A stretch of 64,000 nucleotides of DNA. Origin: Fontisubflavum oceani. GTDB lineage: Bacteria > Pseudomonadota > Alphaproteobacteria > Rhodobacterales > Rhodobacteraceae. This document shows, in pieces, positions 8,124 to 17,009 of the stretch (within the stretch, counting starts at the first letter, position 1; every line of letters begins with the position of its first letter). Made by a program: the position numbers and the translations under genes. The DNA lies in the NCBI RefSeq assembly GCF_030407165.1, contig NZ_CP129111.1, positions 3,410,001-3,474,000 on the forward strand, given 5' to 3'. The notes under the pieces were generated by a model. It was given only the letters and a program-made list of their open reading frames with translations. It did not search any database and was not told where the DNA came from.

Positions 8124-10558
8124 GCCAAGTTCCCTCCCATGCCCGTGTCGTCATCGTTGGTGGCGGTGTCGCCGGCTGCTCGGTCGCCTATCACCTGACC
8201 AAGCTCGGCTGGACTGATGTGGTGCTTTTGGAGCGCAAACGCCTGACCTCGGGCACCACATGGCATGCGGCGGGCCTGATCGCGCAGTTGCGCGCCTCAA
8301 AAAACATGACGCGGCTCGCGAAATACAGCCAAGAGCTCTATTCCGAGTTAGAGGCCGAGACCGGGATTGCGACGGGGTTCCGCCGCTGCGGCTCGATCAC
8401 CATGGCGCTCACCGAGGCGCGGCGCGAAGAGGTGTTGCGCCAGGCCTCGATGGCGCGCGCCTTTGGTGTCGAGGTGGAGGAGATCACCGATACAGAGGTG
8501 AAATCCCGCTATCCGCATGTCAGCACCGATGGCATGACGGCAGCAGTCTATCTGCCGCTGGATGGCCAAGGCGATCCGGCGAATATCGCCATGGCGATGG
8601 CCAAGGGCGCCCGGCAACGCGGCGCGAAGGTGATCGAGAATGTGAAAGTCACCGGTGTGAGCCAAGAGGGCGGTCGGGTCACGGGCGTGGCCTGGGATCG
8701 AGGTGGCGAGACCGGCACGATCACCTGCGATCACGTGGTCAACTGCGCCGGCATGTGGGCCCGCGATTTTGGCGCGATGGCGGGTGTGAATGTGCCGCTT
8801 CAGGCCTGCGAGCATTTCTATATCGTCACCGAAAACATTCCCAATCTGACGCAGCTTCCGGTGCTGCGCGTCCCGGACGAATGCGCCTACTACAAAGAAG
8901 ACGCGGGCAAGATCCTGCTTGGCGCGTTTGAACCGGTGGCCAAACCCTGGGGTCCGATCCCCGAAGATTTCGAATTCGACCAACTGCCCGAGGATTTCGA
9001 CCATTTCGAGCCAATCCTTGAACAGGCCATTGAACGGGTGCCGATGCTGGCGGAGGCGGGCATTCATACCTTCTTCAATGGTCCGGAAAGCTTCACGCCC
9101 GATGACGCGTATCACTTGGGCCCTGCCCCCAATCTTGACGGCTATTGGGTTGCGGCGGGGTTCAACTCCATCGGCATTCAATCCGCTGGTGGCGCTGGCA
9201 TGGCACTGGCGCATTGGATGGACACGGGCCTTGCCCCGTTCGATATCGGCGATGTCGACATCCAGCGCGCGCAGCCGTTCCAACGCAACAAACGCTACCT
9301 CAAGACCCGCGCCAGTGAGACACTCGGCCTGCTCTACGCGGATCATTTCCCCTATCGCCAGAAGGCCACTGCGCGGGGCATTCGTCGTTCGCCGCTGCAC
9401 GAACATCTGAAAGCCCAAGGCGCCGTCTTTGGGGAATTTGCCGGATGGGAGCGCGCCAATTGGTTCGCCAATCCCGGTCAAGCGCCGGAATACGACTATT
9501 CCTGGGGCCGCCAGAACTGGTTCGACAATCAGCGCGCAGAGCATGAAGCGGTCCGCGAGGGCGTTGGGCTTTACGACATGTCGTCCTTTGGCAAGATTCG
9601 GATCGAAGGCCGGGATGCGGAAGCGTTCCTGAATTTTGCGGCAGGCGGCGACATGTCTGTGCCGGTCGGTCGGATCGTCTATAGCCAGCTTCTGAACGCA
9701 AATGCCGGGATTGAGGCCGATGTCACCATCACCCGGCTCAGCGAGACGGCCTATCTTATCGTCACGCCTGCCGCGACGCTGATCCGTGATCTGGCTTGGC
9801 TGCATCGCCATAAAGGCAACCACAGTGTCGTCCTCACCGATATGACCGCTGCCGAAGCGGTGATCTGCGTCATGGGGCCAAAATCCCGCGATGTGATGCG
9901 CGCGGTCAGCCCGGCGGATTGGTCCGGCAATGCTTTTCCCTTTGGCTGGGCCCGCGAGATTGAGATCGGTATGGGCCTCGCCCGCGCTCATCGCGTGACC
10001 TATGTGGGCGAGCTTGGGTGGGAGCTTTATGTCTCCACCGATCAGGCCGCGCATGTATTTGAGACTTTGCTTGAGGCGGGGGCCGCCTATGGGATGAAAC
10101 TTTGCGGCTTGCACATGATGGACAGTTGCCGGATCGAAAAAGGCTTCCGCCATTTCGGCCATGACATCACCGGCGAGGATCATGTGCTTGAGGCGGGTCT
10201 CGGTTTCGCGGTGAAAACGGCCAAGCCGGATTTCATCGGCAGGGACGCGGTGCTCAGACGCAAGGATGAGGGGCTGCAAAGCCGCCTTCTGCAATTCCAA
10301 CTGACCGAGCCGGAACCGCTTCTGTTCCATGCGGAGCCGATCCTACGGAATGGTGAGATCGTTGGATATATCACCTCGGGCAATTACGGCCACACGCTTG
10401 GGGCCTCAATCGGGATGGGGTACGTCCCCTGCGCCGGCGAAGCGGCGGCGGATGTGCTGGCCTCAAGCTATGAGATCGAAGTCGCAGGCGACCGGATTGC
10501 CGCCACACCCAGCCTGAAACCGCTCTACGACCCGAAAAGCGAGCGGGTGAAGGCTTAG
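8120..10558 (+). CDS. Dimethylglycine/sarcosine dehydrogenase-like FAD and folate enzyme (second of two)
   Basis: This intact 812-residue relative of the preceding gene has the same plan. GGGVAGCSVAYHL binds FAD near residue 15, GTTWHAAGLIAQL carries the covalent-FAD histidine, and the GcvT-like half begins near residue 425 with features such as YVGELGWELYVS and a terminal GYITSGNYGHTLGASIGMGY. The two proteins share layout but are clearly diverged, so they are not a recent copy. Two consecutive demethylases could remove two methyl groups in turn. The stop codon overlaps the convergent tauR stop by a few bases. Exact substrate unknown; dimethylglycine, sarcosine or N-methyltaurine are candidates. 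Confidence 0.8.
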   Translation: MSQVPSHARVVIVGGGVAGCSVAYHLTKLGWTDVVLLERKRLTSGTTWHAAGLIAQLRASKNMTRLAKYSQELYSELEAETGIATGFRRCGSITMALTEARREEVLRQASMARAFGVEVEEITDTEVKSRYPHVSTDGMTAAVYLPLDGQGDPANIAMAMAKGARQRGAKVIENVKVTGVSQEGGRVTGVAWDRGGETGTITCDHVVNCAGMWARDFGAMAGVNVPLQACEHFYIVTENIPNLTQLPVLRVPDECAYYKEDAGKILLGAFEPVAKPWGPIPEDFEFDQLPEDFDHFEPILEQAIERVPMLAEAGIHTFFNGPESFTPDDAYHLGPAPNLDGYWVAAGFNSIGIQSAGGAGMALAHWMDTGLAPFDIGDVDIQRAQPFQRNKRYLKTRASETLGLLYADHFPYRQKATARGIRRSPLHEHLKAQGAVFGEFAGWERANWFANPGQAPEYDYSWGRQNWFDNQRAEHEAVREGVGLYDMSSFGKIRIEGRDAEAFLNFAAGGDMSVPVGRIVYSQLLNANAGIEADVTITRLSETAYLIVTPAATLIRDLAWLHRHKGNHSVVLTDMTAAEAVICVMGPKSRDVMRAVSPADWSGNAFPFGWAREIEIGMGLARAHRVTYVGELGWELYVSTDQAAHVFETLLEAGAAYGMKLCGLHMMDSCRIEKGFRHFGHDITGEDHVLEAGLGFAVKTAKPDFIGRDAVLRRKDEGLQSRLLQFQLTEPEPLLFHAEPILRNGEIVGYITSGNYGHTLGASIGMGYVPCAGEAAADVLASSYEIEVAGDRIAATPSLKPLYDPKSERVKA

Positions 10559-12045
10559 CGTTCGGCCAGTTGCGCCCGGATTGCGGCGGCGATGATCTGA
10601 ACACCATCAGGAATGCGCGCGGTGGGGATTGTTGAGAACCCCACCCGAATGGTGTTTCTGGGCGGCGCGTCGGACGCATAAAACGCTGATCCCGGCTCGA
10701 TCAGCACATTTTTCTCGCGAAGATCGACGGCCAATCGGTCGGCGTCCAAGCCCTCTGGCCCGGTCAGCCACAAAGATGCCCCGCCAAAGGTTGTTGTTGC
10801 TTCGGAGGTCAACAGCCCTTCGGCCTGCAGCGCGCTGCGCAAAATCGAGTGGCGCCGCTCCATCCGCGCCCGCATCCGCCGCGAATGGGCGTTGTAATGC
10901 CCGGCCGAGAGGAAATAGGCCACGGTGCGCTGCGTCAAACCGGGCGGATGGCGCACCACCATGGTCCTCAGAGCGCGGGCATGCTGCACAAACGGCTCTG
11001 GCGCCGCCAGATAGCCAAGGCGGAGCCCCGGAAAGACCGATTTCGAGAAGCTGCCGATATAGATCACCCGGGCGCGCTCATCGAGGGATTTGAGCGCTGG
11101 CAAGCTTGGGCTTTGATAGCTCATTTCATAATCGTAATCATCCTCGACAACGATGAAATCATCCGCCTCGGCCCGCTCCAAAAGCGCCTTGCGCCGCGCC
11201 ATCGACATCGTGGCGCCGGTCGGCGCCTGATGGCTGGGCGTGACGAAAACCACGCTTGTGCCGGGCGGGATCTGATCAACGATCAACCCTTCCTCATCGA
11301 CGGGCACAGGTGCGATCTTCACCCCCATCGCAGTCAGCAGGTTGCGCAGTTCTGGATAGCCCGGCTCCTCCATCACCATCGTGCCGTCTGGGTCTTGTAC
11401 CCGCAACACACGGGCCGCGAGCCAAAGGGCGTTTTGCGCGCCGGTCGTGACCAAAACTTCGGACATTTCGGCCGCCACGCCCCGGCCGGAGATGCTGCGT
11501 TTGACGATTTGCTCCAACAGCATCGGGTCATCACGGTCTGCCGCATCATCCGCCACCCGCTCGAAATACCGTTTGCCCAGCGCCTGACGGACGCAGTCGC
11601 GCCAGTCATCCACCGGGAAATGCCGTAAATCAGGCTCACCAAAGATGAACGGGTATTGGAAGCGCCGCCAGTCTTCGGTCTTGGCCTGATTGCCCAGCGC
11701 CGCTGGCGGAGGCCCCAAGCGCGCCTGCCAATCCAACCGTTGATCCGAGCCCGGTGTCGCCGTCCCGACCGTGTCGCGCCGATTAGGGGCGTCATCCGCC
11801 ACGAAAAACCCACTGCGCGCGTGTGGCACGACATAGCCGGACGCGACCAGGGCGTCGTAAGCCAGACTGACCGTGATCCGCGAGATTCCCAGATGGCGCG
11901 CCAATGCGCGGGTGGCAGGCAGACGATCACCGGGGGAGAACCGGCCATCCCAGATGGCCCGCGTGATCGTCTCTTTCAGTCGGGTTTGCAGCCCCACCGA
12001 ATGATCCTCGGACAAAAAGATATGATGCTCCGAGATAACGGCCAC
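10555..12045 (-). CDS. tauR: MocR-type transcription regulator of taurine metabolism
   Basis: This GntR/MocR-family protein of about 496 residues has an N-terminal winged helix (LQTRLKETITRAI to RITVSLAYDALVASGYV, about residues 19-75) and a C-terminal aminotransferase-like domain that senses its ligand with PLP. The PLP lysine lies in YIGSFSKSVFPGLRLGY, and the pocket motif FVTPSHQAPTGATMS is clear. TauR of Rhodobacter capsulatus is of this type and activates tpa. I chose the GTG at 12045 because GGAAAGG lies just upstream; a GTG at 12063 is the alternative. It converges with the second FAD enzyme gene. The candidate operator is at 4313-4345. Confidence 0.82.
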   Translation of the reverse strand: MAVISEHHIFLSEDHSVGLQTRLKETITRAIWDGRFSPGDRLPATRALARHLGISRITVSLAYDALVASGYVVPHARSGFFVADDAPNRRDTVGTATPGSDQRLDWQARLGPPPAALGNQAKTEDWRRFQYPFIFGEPDLRHFPVDDWRDCVRQALGKRYFERVADDAADRDDPMLLEQIVKRSISGRGVAAEMSEVLVTTGAQNALWLAARVLRVQDPDGTMVMEEPGYPELRNLLTAMGVKIAPVPVDEEGLIVDQIPPGTSVVFVTPSHQAPTGATMSMARRKALLERAEADDFIVVEDDYDYEMSYQSPSLPALKSLDERARVIYIGSFSKSVFPGLRLGYLAAPEPFVQHARALRTMVVRHPPGLTQRTVAYFLSAGHYNAHSRRMRARMERRHSILRSALQAEGLLTSEATTTFGGASLWLTGPEGLDADRLAVDLREKNVLIEPGSAFYASDAPPRNTIRVGFSTIPTARIPDGVQIIAAAIRAQLAER

Positions 12046-12137
12046 AGATACCCTTTCCAGCACTTAGGACTGGCTAAGAACATGCTCTGTCAGAAGAAAA
12101 ACCGCAAGACATCGGCACGGCAGTCGTCTTTTGCCGA

Positions 12138-12836
12138 TCACGTCGAGTAATCGTCGATCAATGGACTCGGTTTGGCCAGTTTCCGCAAATCGTCCAAATC
12201 GGTGATCCTGACCTTTTGGCCATCGATTTCGACGCCATAGGGTCTCAGCGCTTTAATCGCGCGTGAGAGGTTTTCTGATGTCATGCCGAGAAATGAGGCC
12301 AACCGACGCTTCTCCAGGTTCAGATCATATTCCAGCGCGTGGCCATTGGTTTCATGACCCCGGATCAAGAAATTCGCCAGCCGTTCAATCGAGCTGCGCA
12401 GTTTGAGGTTCTTGGTGTTCTTGATCACCGAGCGATAGCATTGCGCCAGCTCTGTCACCACCGCGCGGGCAAACTCGCTATCCGTCTCAAACACATCCCG
12501 CACATCCATTGATGGGATCAACACAACCCGGCTCTTCTCCATTGTCCGCGCCGACATGAGATAGGGCGCGTCCTTGATTGTGGCGGCCAAGATAAAGGTT
12601 GATATCGGGCGTACCGTGGCCATTGTCGTGTTCCGTCGGTTCCAACTCGCGAAGAGCTCGACACTGCCAGAGATCACGACATGCAGAAAATCCGACCGGT
12701 CACCCTCGGTGATGAGTTCCACCTGCGGTGGAAAGGTCTGCACATAGGCACCGCGAAACAGCGCGTCGAAGCTTTCCTGTGCCATATCTTCAAACAGTGG
12801 GAGGGCCCGAATCTCGGGCAGGTCATGAATGGGCAT
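12138..12836 (-). CDS. narR: FNR/CRP-family regulator without iron-sulfur cysteines, NarR-like
   Basis: This 232-residue regulator has an N-terminal cyclic-nucleotide-type sensor fold (about residues 15-130), a long dimer helix and a C-terminal helix-turn-helix. The recognition helix LGMTSENLSRAIKAL has the E..SR pattern that reads TTGAT half-sites. It lacks the N-terminal cysteine cluster of FNR; only one cysteine (AQCYRSV) is present, so it cannot hold a 4Fe-4S cluster. In Paracoccus a protein of this kind, NarR, activates nar genes in response to nitrate or nitrite. Its position divergent from usp-narK-narGHJI supports that role; DNR or NnrR-like NO sensing is the alternative. ATG 12836 is preferred over the TTG just before it. 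Confidence 0.72.
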   Translation of the reverse strand: MPIHDLPEIRALPLFEDMAQESFDALFRGAYVQTFPPQVELITEGDRSDFLHVVISGSVELFASWNRRNTTMATVRPISTFILAATIKDAPYLMSARTMEKSRVVLIPSMDVRDVFETDSEFARAVVTELAQCYRSVIKNTKNLKLRSSIERLANFLIRGHETNGHALEYDLNLEKRRLASFLGMTSENLSRAIKALRPYGVEIDGQKVRITDLDDLRKLAKPSPLIDDYST

Positions 12837-12879
12837 CAAGGGCTCGCAAGACAGTGATTGACGATTGTCGTCTGACTAC

Positions 12880-12893
12880 TTGATAAATATCAA
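12880..12893. promoter_or_regulatory. FNR box near narR
   Basis: TTGATAAATATCAA is a perfect TTGAT-N4-ATCAA palindrome centred about 50 bases upstream of the narR start codon. It is likely bound by FNR or NarR itself and could control narR expression. Confidence 0.85.
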
Positions 12894-12993
12894 TCAATCG
12901 ATACGCAATTCTTGAGTGGGAACTTGACCCCAGTTTTCGCTCGACACAACAGTTTTCGGTAATCCATTTATTTTAAAAGAAAAATCCCGGTTT

Positions 12994-13007
12994 TTGATCC
13001 GGATCAA
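12994..13007. promoter_or_regulatory. FNR box upstream of usp and the nar genes
   Basis: TTGATCCGGATCAA is a second perfect FNR palindrome, centred about 88 bases before the usp start. If the transcript begins about 41 bases downstream (near 13042), this is a class II activator position. It would drive usp-narK-narK-narGHJI under low oxygen. Confidence 0.85.
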
Positions 13008-13088
13008 GTCGGAATGCCGAGTTTAGGCGCCTCCTTGGGCAAGCACCCGCATCCCAAAGCGGGAAGGGACAGACCTAGGAGGACACAG

Positions 13089-13553
13089 ATGGATGTCATG
13101 ATCGCCTACGACCATTCGCGCAACGCGCGGATCACACTTGAGGTCGTCAAGGAAATGTTCGCATCCGCCAAGCCCAACATCACGTTGATCTCGGTAATCG
13201 AAGATGTCGGCAGCGCCACGGCAGGTGCCGACGACATGTTCAACGAGCAATTTGCGGATCAGAAGGCCGGCGTTGAAGCCGCCGCAGCCGAGCTGACTGC
13301 GGCCGGATTTTCGGCCCATGTGCTGATGGCCGAGGGGGACGCCCGCAAGATGATCTTGCGCGCGGCCGATGAGCGCCGCCCAGACCTCTTGGTCATGGCG
13401 CGCCACAGCCACAAGCCCGACGGCAATTTCATCACTCGCCGTCTCGACGCGCTGGTGGAAGAGTTCGACCACATGACCTTTGGGTCGGTTTCGGCCTTTC
13501 TCGCCCGCCGGGCGCAATGCCCGCTGCTGATTATTCCGACCGGTGCGGATTGA
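13089..13553 (+). CDS. Universal stress protein (UspA family)
   Basis: This single-domain cytoplasmic Usp protein has 154 residues. It opens with VMIAYDHSRNARITLEVV and closes with FGSVSAFLARRAQCPLLIIP, the usual strand-loop and phosphate-contact end of the fold; the middle has AADERRPDLLVMARHSH. An AGGAGG at 13076-13082 fixes the ATG at 13089. It is the first gene after the FNR box and only 54 bases from narK1, so it is probably induced with nitrate respiration. Usp genes are often under anaerobic control; the exact job of this one is unknown. Confidence 0.85.
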   Translation: MDVMIAYDHSRNARITLEVVKEMFASAKPNITLISVIEDVGSATAGADDMFNEQFADQKAGVEAAAAELTAAGFSAHVLMAEGDARKMILRAADERRPDLLVMARHSHKPDGNFITRRLDALVEEFDHMTFGSVSAFLARRAQCPLLIIPTGAD

Positions 13554-13607
13554 TCCCCAACACACAGTGAAACGCCAGCCACTCTTTAAGCCCGACCGAG
13601 GTTAGAA

Positions 13608-15260
13608 ATGAAAGTCTCAGACGTCTTCCGGTTTAAAAACCGGGAAATTCGGGCGCTCCACCTCACTTGGATCGCCTTCTTCATCACCTTCTATGTATGG
13701 TTCAACATGGCGCCGCTGGCGTCGTCCATTTTGCGGTCCGCCGACTGGCTGACCCGGGACGACCTGCGGCTCTTCGCTATTGCCAACGTGGCCCTGACGA
13801 TCCCGGCGCGGATCGTTGTCGGCATGGCGCTCGACAAATGGGGGCCACGGCGAGTCTTCTCCGTCTTGATGGTCTCTATGGCCATTCCGACGCTGTTCTT
13901 CGCCTTCGGCGATACCCGTGAACAACTCTTCTTCGCCCGTTTGGTGATGTCCTCGGTCGGGGCCTCCTTCGTGGTCGGCATTCACATGACCGCCCTGTGG
14001 TTCAAACCGCGCGACATCGGCTTTGCCGAAGGTTTCTATGCCGGTTGGGGGAACTTCGGCTCCGCCGCTGCGGCTCTGACGATCCCGACGGTGGCCTTGT
14101 CTGTCTATGGCGGCGACGATGGCTGGCGCTATGCGATTGCCACCTCCGGCATCATCATGGCCGCTTACGGCGTCTTCTACTGGTTCGCCATTACCGATGG
14201 TCCGACCAAAGACACCCATAAGAAACCTCGGAAAGCTGCGGCTTTGGAGGTCTCCACCTATCGCGACCTTGGTCTGTTGATCCTCTTCACCATCCCCCTG
14301 ATCGGGATTCTGTCGATCCTTGTCTGGCGGGTGCAGAACCTTGGCTATATCGACACGATGACGGCCAGCTTCTGTTATGCCGCGATCGTCGTGGTGGTGA
14401 TCTACCAGGTCTGGCAAGTGCTGCGCGTCAACCTTCCGATCTTGCGCAAAGGTGTGCCGGAGGATGACCGCTATCCGTTTAGTTCGGTGGCGGCGCTCAA
14501 CACGACCTATTTCGCCAATTTTGGCGCGGAACTGGCCGTGGTCTCGATGTTGCCACTGTTCTTCCAGGAAACCTGGGGGCTGACCCCGGTGACTGCCGGT
14601 ATCATCGCGTCGTCCTTCGCCTTCGTGAACCTCTTCGCCCGACCGATGGGGGGCTTGGTCTCAGACCGGATGGGCAACCGCCGCTTTGTGATGCTGGCCT
14701 ATATGCTGGGGATCGCCATCGGCTTTGCGCTCATGGGTCTGCTCGACAGCACCTGGCCGTTGATCATCGCGATTGCCATCACCATCGGCTGCTCGTTCTT
14801 CGTGCAAGGGGCCGAGGGGGCAACCTTCGGGATCATCCCATCGATCAAGCGCCGCGTCACCGGCCAGATCGCGGGTATGGCAGGAGCCTACGGCAATGTC
14901 GGCGCGGTCTTCTACCTCTTCATCTTCATGTATGTCACGCCGTCGCAGTTCTTCTTCATCATCTCTGCTGGCGCCGCGATCAGCTGGTTGGCTTGCTACT
15001 TCCTGCTGAAAGAGCCCGAAGGCGGGTTTGGCGATGAATATGTGATCTCGTCGGTTGACCAAGCCATCGCTGATGAAGCCCGTGTCCGCCAAGAAACCGA
15101 AGCCGATCTGGCCACGATCTTTGCCGGCAGCGAACGGGTTGGATTGGCCGATCGCGGCACCGGTCTGACCGTCACAGCGCGGTTCAAGGACATGGACGAT
15201 CTCCGCGAAGCCCTGGCCAAGCTCTCACCCGCTGGCGGCACGCCACAAACGCAAAAGTAA
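13608..15260 (+). CDS. narK: NarK1-type nitrate transporter (MFS)
   Basis: This 550-residue membrane protein of the nitrate/nitrite porter branch of the major facilitator superfamily has about 12-14 membrane helices. Family motifs are the arginine-containing helix with NVALTIPARIVVGMALDKWG, the glycine-rich nitrate signature GWGNFGSAAAALTIPT and a second one, MAGAYGNVGAVFYL. A soluble C-terminal tail of about 75 residues follows the last helix. By family precedent NarK1 brings in nitrate with protons at the start of respiration. In Paracoccus, NarK1 and NarK2 are fused; here they are separate genes with a hairpin between them. Confidence 0.85.
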   Translation: MKVSDVFRFKNREIRALHLTWIAFFITFYVWFNMAPLASSILRSADWLTRDDLRLFAIANVALTIPARIVVGMALDKWGPRRVFSVLMVSMAIPTLFFAFGDTREQLFFARLVMSSVGASFVVGIHMTALWFKPRDIGFAEGFYAGWGNFGSAAAALTIPTVALSVYGGDDGWRYAIATSGIIMAAYGVFYWFAITDGPTKDTHKKPRKAAALEVSTYRDLGLLILFTIPLIGILSILVWRVQNLGYIDTMTASFCYAAIVVVVIYQVWQVLRVNLPILRKGVPEDDRYPFSSVAALNTTYFANFGAELAVVSMLPLFFQETWGLTPVTAGIIASSFAFVNLFARPMGGLVSDRMGNRRFVMLAYMLGIAIGFALMGLLDSTWPLIIAIAITIGCSFFVQGAEGATFGIIPSIKRRVTGQIAGMAGAYGNVGAVFYLFIFMYVTPSQFFFIISAGAAISWLACYFLLKEPEGGFGDEYVISSVDQAIADEARVRQETEADLATIFAGSERVGLADRGTGLTVTARFKDMDDLREALAKLSPAGGTPQTQK

Positions 15261-15268
15261 CGCGATCT

Positions 15269-15291
15269 GCGGCCCGGTCACTCCGGGCCGC
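15269..15291 (+). other. Intergenic hairpin between the two narK genes
   Basis: A 9-bp GC-only stem (15269-15277 with 15283-15291) with loop TCACT has no T run after it. It probably protects or processes the mRNA instead of ending it. Confidence 0.6.
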
Positions 15292-15334
15292 GGGTTGACC
15301 CTCCACGCAAAAGCACAAGTCCAAGGAGACACAC

Positions 15335-16942
15335 GTGGGACAAGACCTTAGAAACTACACCCCGGATGACGAGGCCTATTGGGCCTCCACCGGCAAGGCG
15401 ATTGCGAACCGCAATCTCTGGATTTCCATTCCATCGCTGCTCTGCGGCTTTGCGGTCTGGCTCTATTGGGGGATCATCACCGTTCAGATGATCAACCTAG
15501 GTTATCCGTTTGAAAACTCGCAGCTCTTCACACTGACCGCCATTGCGGGCCTGTCGGGCGCCACCCTGCGTATCCCGGCCACGTTCTTTATCCGCATCGC
15601 GGGCGGGCGAAACACAATCTTCTTTACGACCGCGCTTCTGATGATCCCGGCCATCGGCACGGGTATCGCACTCCAAAACCCCGATACTCCGCTCTGGCAG
15701 TATCAGATCCTGGCACTTCTGTCGGGGATCGGCGGCGGCAACTTCGCGGCCTCGATGTCCAACATCTCGTTCTTCTTCCCCAAGAAGATCCAAGGCTACT
15801 CGCTTGGCATGAACGCCGGTTTGGGTAATTTCGGTGTGACCACGATGCAGATCGTGATCCCGCTGGTGATGACCTTCGGCCTCTTCGGTGGCGCGTCGCA
15901 AACGCTGGTCAACACGTCTGGCACACTGATCGGGCGCATCCCCGCAGGCACCGAGACCTATATCCAAAACGCCGGTCTGGTCTGGCTTCTGGCGCTCATC
16001 CCGTTGGCCTTCCTGGGTTGGTTCGGCATGAACAACATCCGCGACGAGCATGTCAGCCCCAACATCCCCAACCCAATCGGCGCGTTTAGCATCATTGGCT
16101 TCATGTATGGCATCGGCCTGGCTTGTGCGGGCTTTGGCCTCTGGCTGATGTTGCCAGCCGCGGTTGGTGGCTCCGGCTTCATGATCTCGAAATGGTTCGT
16201 CCTGCCGATCGTCATCGTTCTAACCGTGGCCGCGCTCCGGATGATCCCCGGCCAAGTCGGCCAAAACCTGTCGCGCCAGTATAAAATCTTCGGCAACAAG
16301 CACACTTGGGCGATGACCATCATCTATGTGATGACCTTCGGCTCCTTCATCGGCTACTCCGCCGCGATGGGCCTGACGATCAAGGTGGTCTTCGGCTTCC
16401 AACACATCATGGTTGATGGCGTCATGACCCACGATGTGGCGAACCCGAACGGGCCGTCTGCCCTGATGTTCGCTTGGATGGGGCCGTTTATCGGCGCGCT
16501 GATCCGCCCCTTGGGCGGCGTCTGGGCCGATCGGGCTGGTGGCGCGAAAGTGACCCAGATCATCTCTGTCGTGATGGTCGGCTGTGCGCTCGCCCTCGCC
16601 TACATCCTGCAGCAGGCCTATGCCTCGGCCACGCCTGAGACGTATTTCGTGCCCTTCCTGCTGATCTTCCTGTTGCTCTTCGCGGCAACCGGTATCGGCA
16701 ACGGCTCGACCTTCCGCACGATCGCGGTTGCGTTCAACAAAGAACAGGCTGGGCCCGTTCTTGGCTGGACCAGCGCCGTGGCGGCCTATGGCGCCTTCCT
16801 CATCCCGCAAATCTTCGGGGAGCAGATGGGCGCTGGTACACCGCAATACGCGCTCTATGGCTTTGCCGTCTTCTACACGGTCTGCATCGCCATCAACTGG
16901 TGGTTCTACCTGCGCCCCAATGCGTACATCAAGAACCCGTAA
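15335..16942 (+). CDS. narK: NarK2-type nitrate/nitrite antiporter (MFS)
   Basis: This second porter has 535 residues and 12 or more membrane helices. It shows NarK hallmarks: ATLRIPATFFIRIAGGRN with the substrate-binding arginine, GMNAGLGNFGVTTMQ and GWTSAVAAYGAFLIPQI as the two nitrate signatures. NarK2 proteins exchange nitrate for nitrite, which would keep supplying cytoplasmic NarG while exporting toxic nitrite. The start is GTG with AAGGAGA 7-8 bases upstream. It lies 74 bases after narK1 and 67 before narG in the same direction. Confidence 0.85.
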   Translation: MGQDLRNYTPDDEAYWASTGKAIANRNLWISIPSLLCGFAVWLYWGIITVQMINLGYPFENSQLFTLTAIAGLSGATLRIPATFFIRIAGGRNTIFFTTALLMIPAIGTGIALQNPDTPLWQYQILALLSGIGGGNFAASMSNISFFFPKKIQGYSLGMNAGLGNFGVTTMQIVIPLVMTFGLFGGASQTLVNTSGTLIGRIPAGTETYIQNAGLVWLLALIPLAFLGWFGMNNIRDEHVSPNIPNPIGAFSIIGFMYGIGLACAGFGLWLMLPAAVGGSGFMISKWFVLPIVIVLTVAALRMIPGQVGQNLSRQYKIFGNKHTWAMTIIYVMTFGSFIGYSAAMGLTIKVVFGFQHIMVDGVMTHDVANPNGPSALMFAWMGPFIGALIRPLGGVWADRAGGAKVTQIISVVMVGCALALAYILQQAYASATPETYFVPFLLIFLLLFAATGIGNGSTFRTIAVAFNKEQAGPVLGWTSAVAAYGAFLIPQIFGEQMGAGTPQYALYGFAVFYTVCIAINWWFYLRPNAYIKNP

Positions 16943-16953
16943 ACCCTGATCTC

Positions 16954-16982
16954 CCCCGCCCGGAGATCCCCTGCGGGCGGGG
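16954..16982 (+). other. Intergenic hairpin between narK2 and narG
   Basis: A 9-bp stem CCCCGCCCG / CGGGCGGGG (16954-16962 with 16974-16982) with an 11-base loop has no T run. It is a likely mRNA-stability or partial-termination element ahead of narG. Confidence 0.55.
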
Positions 16983-17009
16983 CCGCGTAACCCCTAGGGA
17001 GCAAGAGAT

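Noticed and set aside
8348..10330. Long open frame (660 residues) antisense to the second FAD enzyme gene
   Set aside because: It has no ribosome site or family motif and mirrors a well-conserved coding gene of high GC content.
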